DNA of 64,000 nucleotides from JBBDXS01 sp040902195. GTDB taxonomy: Bacteria > Chloroflexota > Dehalococcoidia > DSTF01 > RBG-16-68-14. The DNA lies in the NCBI GenBank assembly GCA_040902195.1, contig JBBDXS010000019.1, forward strand, positions 527,298 through 591,297, read 5' to 3'. The position numbers and the translations under genes were made by a program. Positions 42,103 to 52,767 of this stretch are shown here, one piece after another. Numbering within the stretch: the stretch's first letter is position 1; each line of letters opens with the position of its first letter. A model generated the notes under the pieces. The model saw only the letters and a program-made list of their open reading frames with translations, was not told where the DNA came from and did not search any database.

Positions 42103-43353
42103 CTAGGGGTCAACGCCACCCGGCCAGCACTCAGCCCCAAACTCAAAGGCTACACCGAACACGTCGTTGAAGAGATCGATCGATCCGTTGCCGTCCAGAT
42201 CGTACTGGGCGTAGAGCCATGCCTGATGCGGCGCGCTCGTGTCCTCTTGGCCGACCGCAAGGGCTACGGCAAATATGTCGTTGAGTAAGTCAACTACATA
42301 GTCTTCGTTAGGGTACGCCGGAGCCACTGACGGACAGACGCGATGGTTGTACGCTCCCGAGCTATTCTTCCAGACGAATCCGAAGTTAAACTGCTGGTAC
42401 CGAACACAACTCGACAGCGAATCCGGGGGACAAGAGCCAGCACCTTTGATCGGAAGGCCTAACTTCTCTCCAAAGAACAGGGCGCCCACCCACCGCCCAT
42501 AGAATCCCTGTTCGACGAAGTAGCCGACGCTCTGAGCCCAGCGTCCAACCCCGATCATTGTGTCACTGGCGACCGGCGTCCCGGGATGGAGCCTGTACAC
42601 TTGCGTGCTGCCCCAGTGACCAGTCGCCGGGTCCGGCGCATAGCCAACCTGATCGGTCGTCCAGCCGATCCAGGCCCAGCCGGACCCCAAGAATGCAGCG
42701 ACATCCTTGTACAACTCCCGGATCGCGGCACCTGGAGTGTTGTACGCCCCGACGACAAAGCTCGAGGATGGCCCTCCGTCGGTTGAAGATGGCCCGCTTC
42801 CGCCGACGAAGTCTCCGTCGATGTAGGAAGGGCGAGCCGGATCAAACTGAAAGTGTAAATGGGTCCCGCAGCTCGATGGGCCCTCACTCCCTTCCGTATG
42901 ACCAGTCTTTCCTTCGATACCGAGCATGTCTCCTTGAAGTGCTCGGCTGTTCGCCGAAACAGCGGTTGACGCGAGATGAGCATACGTTGTCGTTATGTCG
43001 GACTGCCCCGATGGCATGTCCGTGACGACTTTTACATGGTTACCAAAGCCATTGCCATCGGCCGGGTTGCAAGAATTCGGATCATACCCGCTGGTTACAA
43101 GCGACACGGTCCCCTCGCTCGCTGAGACTATCGTATCTCCTACGTCATTCAGGTTGATATCGAAGTCCCATGCGTTTGCACCTGAGTGATGAGCGGTGTA
43201 CGGGTACCCTGTAGTACCGGAACTGGCTCCAGGCAAGTAAGGCCACTTAAATCGAAAATCATCATGCGTCGCATTTGCCGGACGCGAACCGATCCCGGCG
43301 ACAACCAAGACGATAGCGAGCAGAGAAGCAGCTCTCGCGATGATGTTGATCAC
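42103..43353 (-). CDS. Secreted M23 metallopeptidase with C-terminal dockerin-like module
   Basis: 416 residues. A signal peptide (about 1-28) leads to an M23 domain (about 40-205): HHSGANAWDFDIN gives the first zinc ligands, TTYAHLAS and CGTHLHFQF the rest. A middle region (about 215-345) is unknown. The C-terminus carries two dockerin-type calcium loops: residues 385-396 (DLDGNGSIDLFN) fit D1, D3, N5, D9, N12; the earlier loop at 347-358 keeps N3, D5, D9, N12 but has Tyr at position 1. M23 enzymes cut peptidoglycan cross-bridges. The gene directly upstream encodes a cohesin-like domain. Confidence 0.85.
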   Translation of the reverse strand: MINIIARAASLLAIVLVVAGIGSRPANATHDDFRFKWPYLPGASSGTTGYPYTAHHSGANAWDFDINLNDVGDTIVSASEGTVSLVTSGYDPNSCNPADGNGFGNHVKVVTDMPSGQSDITTTYAHLASTAVSANSRALQGDMLGIEGKTGHTEGSEGPSSCGTHLHFQFDPARPSYIDGDFVGGSGPSSTDGGPSSSFVVGAYNTPGAAIRELYKDVAAFLGSGWAWIGWTTDQVGYAPDPATGHWGSTQVYRLHPGTPVASDTMIGVGRWAQSVGYFVEQGFYGRWVGALFFGEKLGLPIKGAGSCPPDSLSSCVRYQQFNFGFVWKNSSGAYNHRVCPSVAPAYPNEDYVVDLLNDIFAVALAVGQEDTSAPHQAWLYAQYDLDGNGSIDLFNDVFGVAFEFGAECWPGGVDP

Positions 43354-43364
43354 GTTCCGTCTTC

Positions 43365-44660
43365 CTACCGTTTGTTGACGATCAGGGTCCGCAGGATGTC
43401 TTCCGCCTGCCGCTGCTTCTCGACGAGATCCGTGCTACTGGTAAAGTTAATGTCGAAGCGAACATAGCCTTCACTTGGTGACCCGTCCTTGGCCAGCGGA
43501 ATCGCGCTTTGGATACTAGCTATGGGCATGCCATCTTCAAGCCGGCCTTCACTGAGACAGGCACCGATGTCACCGCCACCCAGCGCAACTGTCACGAAGG
43601 TCGCGGACAGATGACCACTGCCTTGGTATTCTTTGCAGTTTTCATCGTTCGGCGGGTAGTAGATGGTACCTGGGGAGGGATCCCAACTAATGGCAAGGCT
43701 TATGAGGTTGTCAGTTTGGCCTGCTGACCGGGGGGCGGCGGCATTCAGGGCAAGGCTGCTAGCGCTCGCCCCAAAGTCGCCTGGAAAGCAGATCGAATAC
43801 CGCTCCTGTTCATCCGAAAATGCCACCCAGCCCTCCGGGCAATCCAGCCTGCCCGCGTCCGGCGCGGGCGGCGCAACGACGGTGTTCCACACGATCGGTG
43901 TGGCAGTCGGCTCGACAGGATAGGTGGCGGTCGGGCCGGGAGTGGGCCGCGGCGTAATCGGAGGGGCTTCGGGGCAGGCGCCGCCCTTTACGAGCAATGC
44001 GCTGTTCTGGAGCGTGAGAGGCTCGTACATCTCGCCGCCTGGGTCGATGATGCCGGACCGGTCGAGATTGAGGGGAAGTTCTTCGTCGTGTTCCGTGATG
44101 GTGATCGCGCTTGAGCCGTGCCCGATGGTCTGGAAGTGCACTGTCATCAGCAGAATCGGCGCGCCGTTCGCCACGGGATCCGGCCCCTCCTCCTGCTTGC
44201 TGGGAGAGCCTAGTTCGCCGCCTACGCTCACGGCACCAATCAGCGCCCGGCCGAGATAGTCGTCTACGTCGTCCACCGCGAAGAACGACCGGGTTACGCC
44301 GTCCGCGTCCACATCAAAGGAGTCGAGGCTACCATTCAGTTCGATACGCGGCTCAGGACCAAGGCGAAGAATGGCGGGGTCGTAGCGGAGAATCACCTGA
44401 AACCCCGCGATGCCTCTTGTCTCGTTCGGGTCCAGGACGCTCGCCCGTTGCTCTAGGTCATCCAGGTAAAGCTGGACTTCTGCCGTGTCGCTACCGCAGA
44501 CTATCTCCGCATTCTTCGGTTCGACCCGTAGGACGTTTGCCTTGCCTTTCGCCTGCGAGGCGACATCGTCTTGTTCTTCGCTTGCACCGAAGACACAAGC
44601 ACCCGCGCCTAGGGCAATCAGTAAGAATCCAATGCTGAGAATAGGCGCTGACCGGCTCAA
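43365..44660 (-). CDS. Cohesin-domain lipoprotein
   Basis: 431 residues from a TTG at 44660 (AGGGGG upstream); an ATG at 44729 is the alternative but would place 23 residues before the signal peptide. Lipobox near GAGAC. A cohesin-like domain follows (about 41-226): LRVEPKNAEIVCGSDTAEVQ, GIAGFQVILRYDPAILRLG and the later ALLVKG strand are typical of the jelly-roll fold. A Pro/Thr linker (about 230-258) leads to a C-terminal domain shared with the gene at 41422. First gene of the operon; the dockerin protein starts 11 bases on. It probably anchors that enzyme on the cell surface. Confidence 0.8.
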   Translation of the reverse strand: MSRSAPILSIGFLLIALGAGACVFGASEEQDDVASQAKGKANVLRVEPKNAEIVCGSDTAEVQLYLDDLEQRASVLDPNETRGIAGFQVILRYDPAILRLGPEPRIELNGSLDSFDVDADGVTRSFFAVDDVDDYLGRALIGAVSVGGELGSPSKQEEGPDPVANGAPILLMTVHFQTIGHGSSAITITEHDEELPLNLDRSGIIDPGGEMYEPLTLQNSALLVKGGACPEAPPITPRPTPGPTATYPVEPTATPIVWNTVVAPPAPDAGRLDCPEGWVAFSDEQERYSICFPGDFGASASSLALNAAAPRSAGQTDNLISLAISWDPSPGTIYYPPNDENCKEYQGSGHLSATFVTVALGGGDIGACLSEGRLEDGMPIASIQSAIPLAKDGSPSEGYVRFDINFTSSTDLVEKQRQAEDILRTLIVNKR

Positions 44661-44760
44661 GGCAGGCCCCCTTTCAGTCCGCCCACCAGGCAGGATGAAT
44701 ATACACCCCTCTGGCCAGTATCTGTCCATCGAGCGAGGAAGTCCGCCGACCCCTGGCAGA

Positions 44761-45543
44761 CTAGCCCAGCAGCCCCCGCAGGTAGCCCACGGCTCTCGGT
44801 ACGGCGGCGACGGGGTCTTCCTCGCCTTCGTACTCGATCGAGAGGAAGCCGCGATAGCCGCCGTCGCGCAGGATGCCGGCGATAGCGGGCCAGTCCTGCC
44901 GGTCCGCGCCCTCCCCGTCCAGCTCGTACATCTTCGCGTGGATGTGGACGGCGTGCGGCAGCGTGCGCCGGACCGATTCCGTATCGCCGTAGTCGCCGGT
45001 ATCCAGATTGAGACGCAGCCACGGCGACTTCACGTCGCGCAAGCAACGCTCGACCTCGTCCGCAGTCGCGACGATACCCCCGCCGTTGTGGTTCTCGATG
45101 CCGAGGACGACGCCTTGCTCCGCCGCGTACTCCGCGCTGATGGCAAGCCGCTCGATCACGTCCGGCCAGAGATCGTTCGCAGCGGCGTCGCCCTTCTTCA
45201 CGCCGTGGTACCAACCCGCGAAGACGCGCAGGACTGGGGCGCCGAAGAACGATGTGATATTGACCCACTGCTTCACTTTCGCGACCTCGCGGTCGCGCGC
45301 GTCTGCATCGGCCAGGCCGAAGTCGTTGCTCACGGAAACGCAGCTGATCGTCAGGCCGGCGTCCGTACACGTCTTCTTGATCTCGCGCAGGTAGTCCTTA
45401 TCGAGCGCAGGGAAGTGGATGTCGAGCAGCTCGACGCCGTCGAGATCGAGCTCCTCCGCGCAGATGTGCAGCCACTCGCGCTGGTCGATACGTTCCGCGG
45501 CGATCGCTTTGTGGTACGACCACGAGCTGCAGCCGAGCTTCAT
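44761..45543 (-). CDS. Sugar phosphate isomerase/epimerase (xylose isomerase-like TIM barrel)
   Basis: 260 residues. Typical AP-endonuclease-2/xylose-isomerase-like barrel: MKLGCSSWSYH, DGVELLDIHFPA, VLRVFAGWYHG, VLGIENHNGGG with the metal Glu, RLNLDTGDYGD, VHIHAKMYELD and GFLSIEYEGEEDP with the second metal Glu. These enzymes isomerise keto/aldo sugars, including inosose and related cyclitols. The ATG overlaps the deacetylase stop as ATGA, so it is the last gene of the coupled operon. Confidence 0.88.
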   Translation of the reverse strand: MKLGCSSWSYHKAIAAERIDQREWLHICAEELDLDGVELLDIHFPALDKDYLREIKKTCTDAGLTISCVSVSNDFGLADADARDREVAKVKQWVNITSFFGAPVLRVFAGWYHGVKKGDAAANDLWPDVIERLAISAEYAAEQGVVLGIENHNGGGIVATADEVERCLRDVKSPWLRLNLDTGDYGDTESVRRTLPHAVHIHAKMYELDGEGADRQDWPAIAGILRDGGYRGFLSIEYEGEEDPVAAVPRAVGYLRGLLG

Positions 45544-46355
45544 ACGTCCTCCTCAATCTCCTGGCCTTTGGCCAGCCGCTCGATACCACCATAGCGGGTG
45601 CGGCGGAATCCCTCCGCGTACGCGAAGCCGGCCTCGCGCCCGACGGCGGCGGCGACGGCGCGGACCTGCTTCTCGATCACCTCGCGATAGTCGTGCGGGT
45701 CGCGGCCCGAAATGAACGGGATGTCGAGGCCTGACCCCTCGGCGGCGAACTGCAGGTCGCGCAGCGTGAGCACCATCTGGCTCTCGTGGCAGAGGAGCGC
45801 CTCGATCTTCTTGTCGACCGTCTCGCTGATATCGACGAACTTGTTGCGGTCGCGCGGCGCTTTCGCGAAGTACCACTGCTCGCTCACGTAGTGCGGCTCG
45901 AGGCCGTCCGCGAGCTGCTCGGGCTCGTACAGCGGGAAGTGCGCGAACGACGCGGCCTCGTGCGCCGCGATCGCGACGGCGCGATGGTCCGGGTGGCCCT
46001 CGTACGGCGCAAAGGGGTCCCAGGTGAAGATGACGTCGGCCTTGACGCGACGGATGATGCGCATGAACTCGCCGCGCAGCCTGGCGTGCGGCGCCTGCTC
46101 CTGCAGCTCGCCGTCGGAATAGCCGAGGCAGACCACCTCGCCGATGCCGAGGAGGCGCGCGGCAGCGTGGATCTCGCGGTCGCGCGCGGCCCGCAGCTGG
46201 TCCGCCGTCAGCTCGAACGAGCCCTTGTCGTTGTCCGTCGCGACGACGAGCGTGACGTCGTGGCCGCGCTGCGTGAGCTTCGCGATGGTACCAGCGCACG
46301 TGAACTCCATATCGTCCCCGTGCGCCTCGAAGACAAGGATGTGCTTCTTGGTCAC
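45540..46355 (-). CDS. PIG-L family N-acetylglucosaminyl deacetylase-like hydrolase
   Basis: 271 residues from a GTG at 46355 preceded by GGAGGT; it overlaps the previous stop as GTGA. The zinc motif is FEAHGDDMEF (AHxDDxE), with YEGHPDHRAVA as the HxxH ligand block. The family removes acetyl or similar groups from amino sugars. Next to an amidase-type hydrolase and sugar isomerase, it may act on a scavenged amino-sugar conjugate. Confidence 0.88.
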   Translation of the reverse strand: MTKKHILVFEAHGDDMEFTCAGTIAKLTQRGHDVTLVVATDNDKGSFELTADQLRAARDREIHAAARLLGIGEVVCLGYSDGELQEQAPHARLRGEFMRIIRRVKADVIFTWDPFAPYEGHPDHRAVAIAAHEAASFAHFPLYEPEQLADGLEPHYVSEQWYFAKAPRDRNKFVDISETVDKKIEALLCHESQMVLTLRDLQFAAEGSGLDIPFISGRDPHDYREVIEKQVRAVAAAVGREAGFAYAEGFRRTRYGGIERLAKGQEIEEDV

Positions 46356-47679
46356 AATGCCACCTCCCGCAGCAGCGACAGCGCCTCGCGGACGCAAATC
46401 GATTCCGCCTCCGGCGCAAGGAGCGTGACGCCGGGCTCGTAGCCGCCTTCGGCATACGCCGGCGCGGGGACGACGTAGCCGATGTAGTTGTTCGCGTAGC
46501 AGGCAACGGGCAGGTGCCGCAGGCCGGCCCCTTCGCGGATCAGCGCGACCGTCTCGACGAAGAACTCGCCCGGCAGCGCAAGCAGCGCCACGCCCGGCGC
46601 GAGCGCGATCGCCTGCAGCTCGGGGTGGACCATCGTTCCTTCGCGCGCCGCCATGCGCTGCGCGACGATCCGTTCCGTCCGCAGCCGGCTGAGCTGCGCC
46701 ATGACCGAGCGGTGCTCCTCGCGCTCCGTCGTCGCGTTGGCGCGCGCGTCGAGCTCGCGCAGCGTCGTTTCGTACTCCGCATCGGGTAGGAACGACTTCA
46801 CCGGCAGCTCGATGCGGCGCGAGGCGGCGCGCAGCCGCACGTTATCGATCAGCTCGCCGCTGCGCACCGGGTGCTCCAGGTGTTCGTCCCAGCGGATGTT
46901 GTGCACGACCTGACCAACGCCGAGCGGCCGCAACTCGCCGACGAGCCGCGCCGCCGCCGCGCCGACGATGCGCCCGACGCGCTCCGCCTCCTCATGCGTC
47001 TGCTTGATCCACACGGGGTTGACGTTGCCGCACGCGCCGTTGAGGAACATCGCGCCCGCGCCAGGGAAGAGCTGCTCGACGGTGCGGACGGCGTGGCCGG
47101 GGTAGTCGGCGGAGAAGAAGTGGTTGTCGCTGTAGAGCACGGTCGGGTGGCAGCTGTAGTTGATCAGCGTCGCGATGGGCGGGCGCTGCGGATCGGGGTC
47201 GTCGAGCAACAGGACCGTGAGCAGCGCGTCGACGGGCCAGTCAGGATGACGCCGGTTCTGCAGCACGGAATCGACCGTCGTCGTGCCGATCTTGAGCACG
47301 GCCTCCCGCCGCGAGGCGTGCGCCGCCGTGATCGCGCCGGCGATCTTGCGCGCCGTCACGTCCATGAGCGGTTCGTCGCCGCCGCGGCGCAGCCCTGCCG
47401 GACCCTGATGCGTATGTATCGCGGCGATGAGGATGTGCTCGCTTGGGATGCCCGTCGTCGCGGACGCCCGCTCGCGCGCCGCCGCGACCAGCCGCCGGTC
47501 GACGCCGATGAGATCGCACGACACGACGGCGACCTGCGTCGCGCCGTCATCGAGCACGATTGCGCGCGCAAAGAGGTCGTCGTGTACGCCGCGCGACGGC
47601 TCGGTGTTGGCCGTATAGCCCTCCAGCATCGTGCCTACGGGCGGCGTGATGTTCTCGGCAGCGAACCCGGCGCGCAGGG

Positions 47680-47683
<4 letters not shown>
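46352..47683 (-). CDS. Neutral/alkaline ceramidase-like hydrolase
   Basis: 443 residues. N-terminal ceramidase-like features: AENITPPVGTMLEGY, VAVVSCDLIGVDR, ILIAAIHTHQGPAG with the zinc HTHxGP block, NYSCHPTVLYSDN and FLNGACGNVNP. There is no clear signal peptide, unlike secreted ceramidases, so an intracellular amide or ester substrate is likely. ATGA and GTGA overlaps couple it with both neighbours. Confidence 0.85.
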
Positions 47684-48761
<1,078 letters not shown>

Positions 48762-48765
<4 letters not shown>

Positions 48766-49292
48766 GCAGACGCCATCATTCGCAACCTTGCATAGAGCCG
48801 CTTTGTCAGGACAAGCCCGACAAACAACGCCAAAATGAGGGTCCCCAAGCCAATCAGGGCCGCGAAACCGAGAACGGCAGCATAAAGAAGTAAAAGCACT
48901 AGGGTTTGCCCAAGTGGGGGCGGCGGCTGCGAATCGCTGACGTACCTGCTGGAGTCGAGCATGTTCTCCCTAACAACGTGCGTCGCATCGTTGTGGAACG
49001 GCTCCTGTAATACGAGCGTACCTCCGTGCGTGATGATGTATATGCATTTCACGTCGTGCAAGCGGTAAGTGTACGTATACGTGAGGCTGCTCCGCGGAGA
49101 AATCTCAGCGTAGTGCAGACGGCTACCATCGTAGCCTTCTCCATCCGCGCAACTGTTGCGTGAGCCCCAAGCGACTAGCGGTTCGTCTGTTGAGTTGACG
49201 ACGGTAAAGTGCTCTGTCTTGCTGCAAACGACGGCCACCAAGCTGGCGGCCATCGCCAACGCCAGAAACCCCAACCGCAGCACGACTAACAA
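48762..49292 (-). CDS. Putative membrane protein of unknown function, likely inserted gene
   Basis: 176 residues. An N-terminal helix with Cys (VAVVCS near 22) may be a signal or lipobox; a beta-type external domain follows (FTVVNSTDEPLVAWGSRN, SLTYTYTYRLHDVKC), then a long C-terminal hydrophobic stretch (about 125-162) and a basic tail. It is markedly less G+C-rich than the flanking catabolic genes and has no functional link to them, yet it ends in an ATGA overlap with the Gfo/Idh gene. Confidence 0.7.
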
Positions 49293-49301
49293 TTGCTGTG
49301 C

Positions 49302-50516
49302 CTATCCCCGGAACGCCGCCGTGATCTTCTCGATCGCGCGCGCGATGTCGTCCACGTCGTCGTCTGTGCCGAGGAAGTGCGTGTGCGGCAGCCAGACCGA
49401 CTCCTCGTACGCCGCGCGCTCCGCGACGGGACAGCGCACGTCCGAGTAGTCGGCGGCGACCGGCGCGTCGCGCCAGGCGAAGAGCGCGTCGCGGTAGACC
49501 GGCTCGTAGAACGCGCCGTGCGCCGGGACGCCCTCGTGCCACATCGCGCGGATGAGCTTGTCGCGCGGGACGCCGCCGCAGGCCGGCGCGTCGTACTTGA
49601 AGTAAAAGCCGTAGCCGGACGGCGTCGTGATGCGCGGGTCCGTCGCGAGGTTCGACACGCCCTCGATCGCGTCGATGCGCGCTTCCAGCATGCGCTTGTG
49701 GCGTTCGCGGAGCTCCCGTTGCTCCGGCAGCCGCTCGAGCTGCACCGAGAGCACGGCGGCCTGGAACTCGGTGATGCGGTAGTTCCAGCCGAAGATGCCC
49801 TGCGACTTCGGCGGCTCGTCGCCGGGCCGCAGACGGCCGCAATCGACGTACGCGTGCGCGAGCGTCGCGAGCTCCTCGTCGTTCGTGAGGACGATGCCGC
49901 CCTCCCCTGCCGTCATCAGCTTCGACTGCTGGAAGCTGAACGCGCCGATGTCGCCGAGCGAACCCGCGCCTCTAGCGTTCCAGAAGCCGCCGTGCATATG
50001 CGCGCAGTCCTCGACGACGCGCAGCGAGCGCGATCCGGCGATCTCCATGATGCGGTCCATGTCGCAGATGCGCGACCCGAGATGCACGGCCACGATCGCG
50101 TGCGTGCGTTCCGTAATCGCCGCCTCCGCTGCGGACGGATCGATCGTCCACGTACCGGGGTCGATGTCGACGAAGACGGGCACGGCGCCCATGTAGAGCG
50201 CGGCGGCCGCCGTCGCGACGAACGTCAGCGCGGGCATGATCACCTCGTCGCCCGCGCGCACGCCCGCGGCCTTCAGCGCGACCTCGAGCGCCGTCGTGCC
50301 GCTCGACGTGCAGACGCCGAAGCGAGCGGTCTGCGCGGCGGCGAAGCGTTCGGCGAAGCGCGACGCCTGGACGTTGGGCGAAGGGAAGCCGCCCCAGTTC
50401 CCGCTCTCGACGACCTCGCGTAGCGCCGCGACCTCGCGTTCGTCGTGGACGGGCCACGATGGAAACGGCGCGGTGCGGACCGGCGTGCCGCCATCGACAG
50501 CAAGGGCGTCGGGCAT
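49302..50516 (-). CDS. DegT/DnrJ/EryC1/StrS-family PLP-dependent aminotransferase
   Basis: 404 residues from the ATG at 50516 with AAAGGAGC upstream. Motifs: GTTALEVALKA (phosphate site), VVEDCAHMHGG (PLP-ring Asp), FSFQQSKLMTAGEGG with the Schiff-base Lys, and FGWNYRITEFQAAVL. The family aminates keto-sugars and cyclitols (scyllo-inosose, sugar nucleotides). As first gene of the operon with a Gfo/Idh enzyme and TIM-barrel isomerase, it fits amino-cyclitol or amino-sugar metabolism. Confidence 0.9.
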   Translation of the reverse strand: MPDALAVDGGTPVRTAPFPSWPVHDEREVAALREVVESGNWGGFPSPNVQASRFAERFAAAQTARFGVCTSSGTTALEVALKAAGVRAGDEVIMPALTFVATAAAALYMGAVPVFVDIDPGTWTIDPSAAEAAITERTHAIVAVHLGSRICDMDRIMEIAGSRSLRVVEDCAHMHGGFWNARGAGSLGDIGAFSFQQSKLMTAGEGGIVLTNDEELATLAHAYVDCGRLRPGDEPPKSQGIFGWNYRITEFQAAVLSVQLERLPEQRELRERHKRMLEARIDAIEGVSNLATDPRITTPSGYGFYFKYDAPACGGVPRDKLIRAMWHEGVPAHGAFYEPVYRDALFAWRDAPVAADYSDVRCPVAERAAYEESVWLPHTHFLGTDDDVDDIARAIEKITAAFRG

Positions 50517-50700
50517 AGGGATCGCTCCTTTCGGGATGCGCCCCCGTGATACTACGGGCAGCGTTAAGGATGCAAGAAGCTCGCCGCGCGGGCCTCCGCC
50601 GGCAACTTGACACCCTGCCTGGCCAGTCATACGCTTGTGGACAAAAACGGCGCGGCCGTGGCGCAGGCCGGGCGCGCCGGTGCGGGAGTGGTCGGCTGAT

Positions 50701-52110
50701 ATGTCGGTGCGTTCTGTCACCAGCCGCATCGACGGGCTGCCCGCGGCGGCTTCGCGCGTGCGGACATGGGCGGCAGCTCAGCGGTGGTGGTTGGCAGCCC
50801 TGTTCGCCATCGCGCTCGCCTGGCACATTTCGAGCTGGGTATCGCTCAGCCAGGGCTTCCTCAACCCGCTGTTCAACGATGCGACGCGCCGCCTGGGCCA
50901 AGGTAGCGACTTCTTCGCCGTGTACCACGCCGGAGAGCACTTCCGCCACAACGAGTCGCTCTATGTGCTGAAGGAAGGGGCGTTCCCGCCCTACCCCTTT
51001 GCCTACTCCTACCGCTACCTGCCGTCGGTGGCGTACACGGTGGGGGCGCCGCTGAGCCTGCTCAGCCCCTGGGTCGCTTACTGGACCTGGCTGGCGTTCA
51101 ACGAGCTGCTCCTGGCGATCAACCTCGTGCTCACATGGCGCTCGTCGCCGACGCCCGCGTTGCGCTGGCTCTGCTGCTCGATGTGGCTCTTGTTCACGCC
51201 GCTCTACCTCGAGTTCTACATGGGTCAGTTCTCGTTCGTCATGGCGAGCCTCCTCTTCTGGACAGGCCTCGCGCTCGCCACGAAGACGCCGATCGCCGGC
51301 GGCGCGTCATGGGCGGTGTCCCTCGTGGTAAAGACGAACTCGCTCGTGTTGGCCCCACTCTGGCTCCGGATGCGGGCCTATCGCGTCGTAGTTGGCGGCC
51401 TCGCCTTCGCGGCGCTGCTCAACGTGCCCTACTTCCTGCTCAAGCCTGGCAGCTTAGGCCACTGGCTGGACAACTTTTCCGGCGTCTTCGGCGGCGCCCC
51501 GATCGATACCAGCGCGGGCTCGTTCGGACTGCGAAACTTCCTCGCGGCGATCGATGTGCTCGCGGAGCAGCGAGGCGGGGTCGTTCTCAATGTCCTCGCT
51601 CGCATCGCCGAGCCGCCGGTTTGGGCGCCGGCCATCGCGGCGGTAAGCCTCGTCGCCACATTCGCCCAGCGCCGGTTCGATCCGGTCACGTCGTTCGCCG
51701 TCTGGTGTACGACCTACTTCCTCATCTACACCGACGTCTGGGAGCACCACTACGTGATGCTTCTGCCCACCCTCGTCCTGCTCGTCATGCGCAGGCCCCA
51801 ATTCGCCGCCATCGCTCTCGTCACGTATGTGCTGGTGGCGCTGCCGACCCCTTACTGGCTGTTCGAGCGGCTCGAGCGCGATCCAGCCGAGGTACGCAGC
51901 CCCCTCTGGTCAGACCCTCAGCACGCCTGGACGGCGCTGGAGATCCTCGTCAATCACCTTACGAAGGTGCTGCCAACGCTCCTCCTCTGGGCCGTCCTCG
52001 TCCGCTCCTCCCTGCGCGAGGCGGATTGGCGGCAGCTCCGACTCTGGGCACCCGCGCCTCCCGCCGGAGCAGCCTCGAATCGTGTGGACGCGCCGGGCGA
52101 CCTCGGCTGA
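50701..52110 (+). CDS. GT87-family (DUF2029) membrane glycosyltransferase
   Basis: 469 residues from the ATG at 50701. About ten hydrophobic helices. The first loop carries the typical acidic start DFFAVYHAGEHF and YPFAYSYRYLPSVAY, as in polyprenyl-phosphate-mannose-dependent GT-C enzymes. Such enzymes add mannose or similar sugars to glycolipids outside the membrane. It diverges from the aminotransferase gene. Target unknown. Confidence 0.8.
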   Translation: MSVRSVTSRIDGLPAAASRVRTWAAAQRWWLAALFAIALAWHISSWVSLSQGFLNPLFNDATRRLGQGSDFFAVYHAGEHFRHNESLYVLKEGAFPPYPFAYSYRYLPSVAYTVGAPLSLLSPWVAYWTWLAFNELLLAINLVLTWRSSPTPALRWLCCSMWLLFTPLYLEFYMGQFSFVMASLLFWTGLALATKTPIAGGASWAVSLVVKTNSLVLAPLWLRMRAYRVVVGGLAFAALLNVPYFLLKPGSLGHWLDNFSGVFGGAPIDTSAGSFGLRNFLAAIDVLAEQRGGVVLNVLARIAEPPVWAPAIAAVSLVATFAQRRFDPVTSFAVWCTTYFLIYTDVWEHHYVMLLPTLVLLVMRRPQFAAIALVTYVLVALPTPYWLFERLERDPAEVRSPLWSDPQHAWTALEILVNHLTKVLPTLLLWAVLVRSSLREADWRQLRLWAPAPPAGAASNRVDAPGDLG

Positions 52111-52220
52111 CACTGGACCGCCTCGTTCAGGAGCATGCGAATGGACTGCGAGACGATCGCCAAGCCACCGCCCGACCGCTTCGGCGTTCGTCCGAACCTG
52201 GACTCATCCGCTCCTGTCGT

Positions 52221-52559
52221 TTACGTCTCGAGAGGCTCGCCGGCCTTCACCCAGGCGTCAGTGCCGCCCTCGATGTTGTAGAGACGCTCGGCTTCGATGC
52301 CGCCGGCGGCGGCCATCTCGCAGGCGAGCGCGCTGCGCTGCCCGACGGAGCAGACGAAGATCAGCTTGCCGTCCTTCGGCAGCTCTTCGCGGCGGGCGAA
52401 GACGCTGTTCACGGGGATATGCATCACGCCGGGCAGGTGCCCCTTCTCGAGCTCGTGGGCCTCACGCACGTCGATCACGTGCGCGCCCTCATCGATAAGC
52501 TCCTTGGCCTCGGCGACGTTCAGGCGGTAGTAGGGCTCCTGGGGATTTTTGGTCGGCAT
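52221..52559 (-). CDS. Single-domain rhodanese
   Basis: 112 residues. Rhodanese motifs: HVIDVREAHELEKGHLPGVMHIP and the active loop VCSVGQRS with catalytic Cys near 70. It would transfer sulfane sulfur or act as a persulfide carrier in the cytoplasm. No sulfur pathway gene adjoins it. Confidence 0.9.
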   Translation of the reverse strand: MPTKNPQEPYYRLNVAEAKELIDEGAHVIDVREAHELEKGHLPGVMHIPVNSVFARREELPKDGKLIFVCSVGQRSALACEMAAAGGIEAERLYNIEGGTDAWVKAGEPLET

Positions 52560-52767
52560 ATCGAGAGTGTAACAGACCGCTCGCGTGCGCCTCTAGGGCT
52601 CGATATACTCGCGGAAACGTGCTCTAACGGAGGCGAACTTGCGCCGTGGCCGGACATCCGGCGGGCGCTCCGGACCGCGCCTGCCGCCTGATGCAGCGCT
52701 CGGTTGACGCCTTCTCGCGCCTCGGCTAAGCTCGCTAGCGCAATACTCCACTACGCGAGGAATCGCC

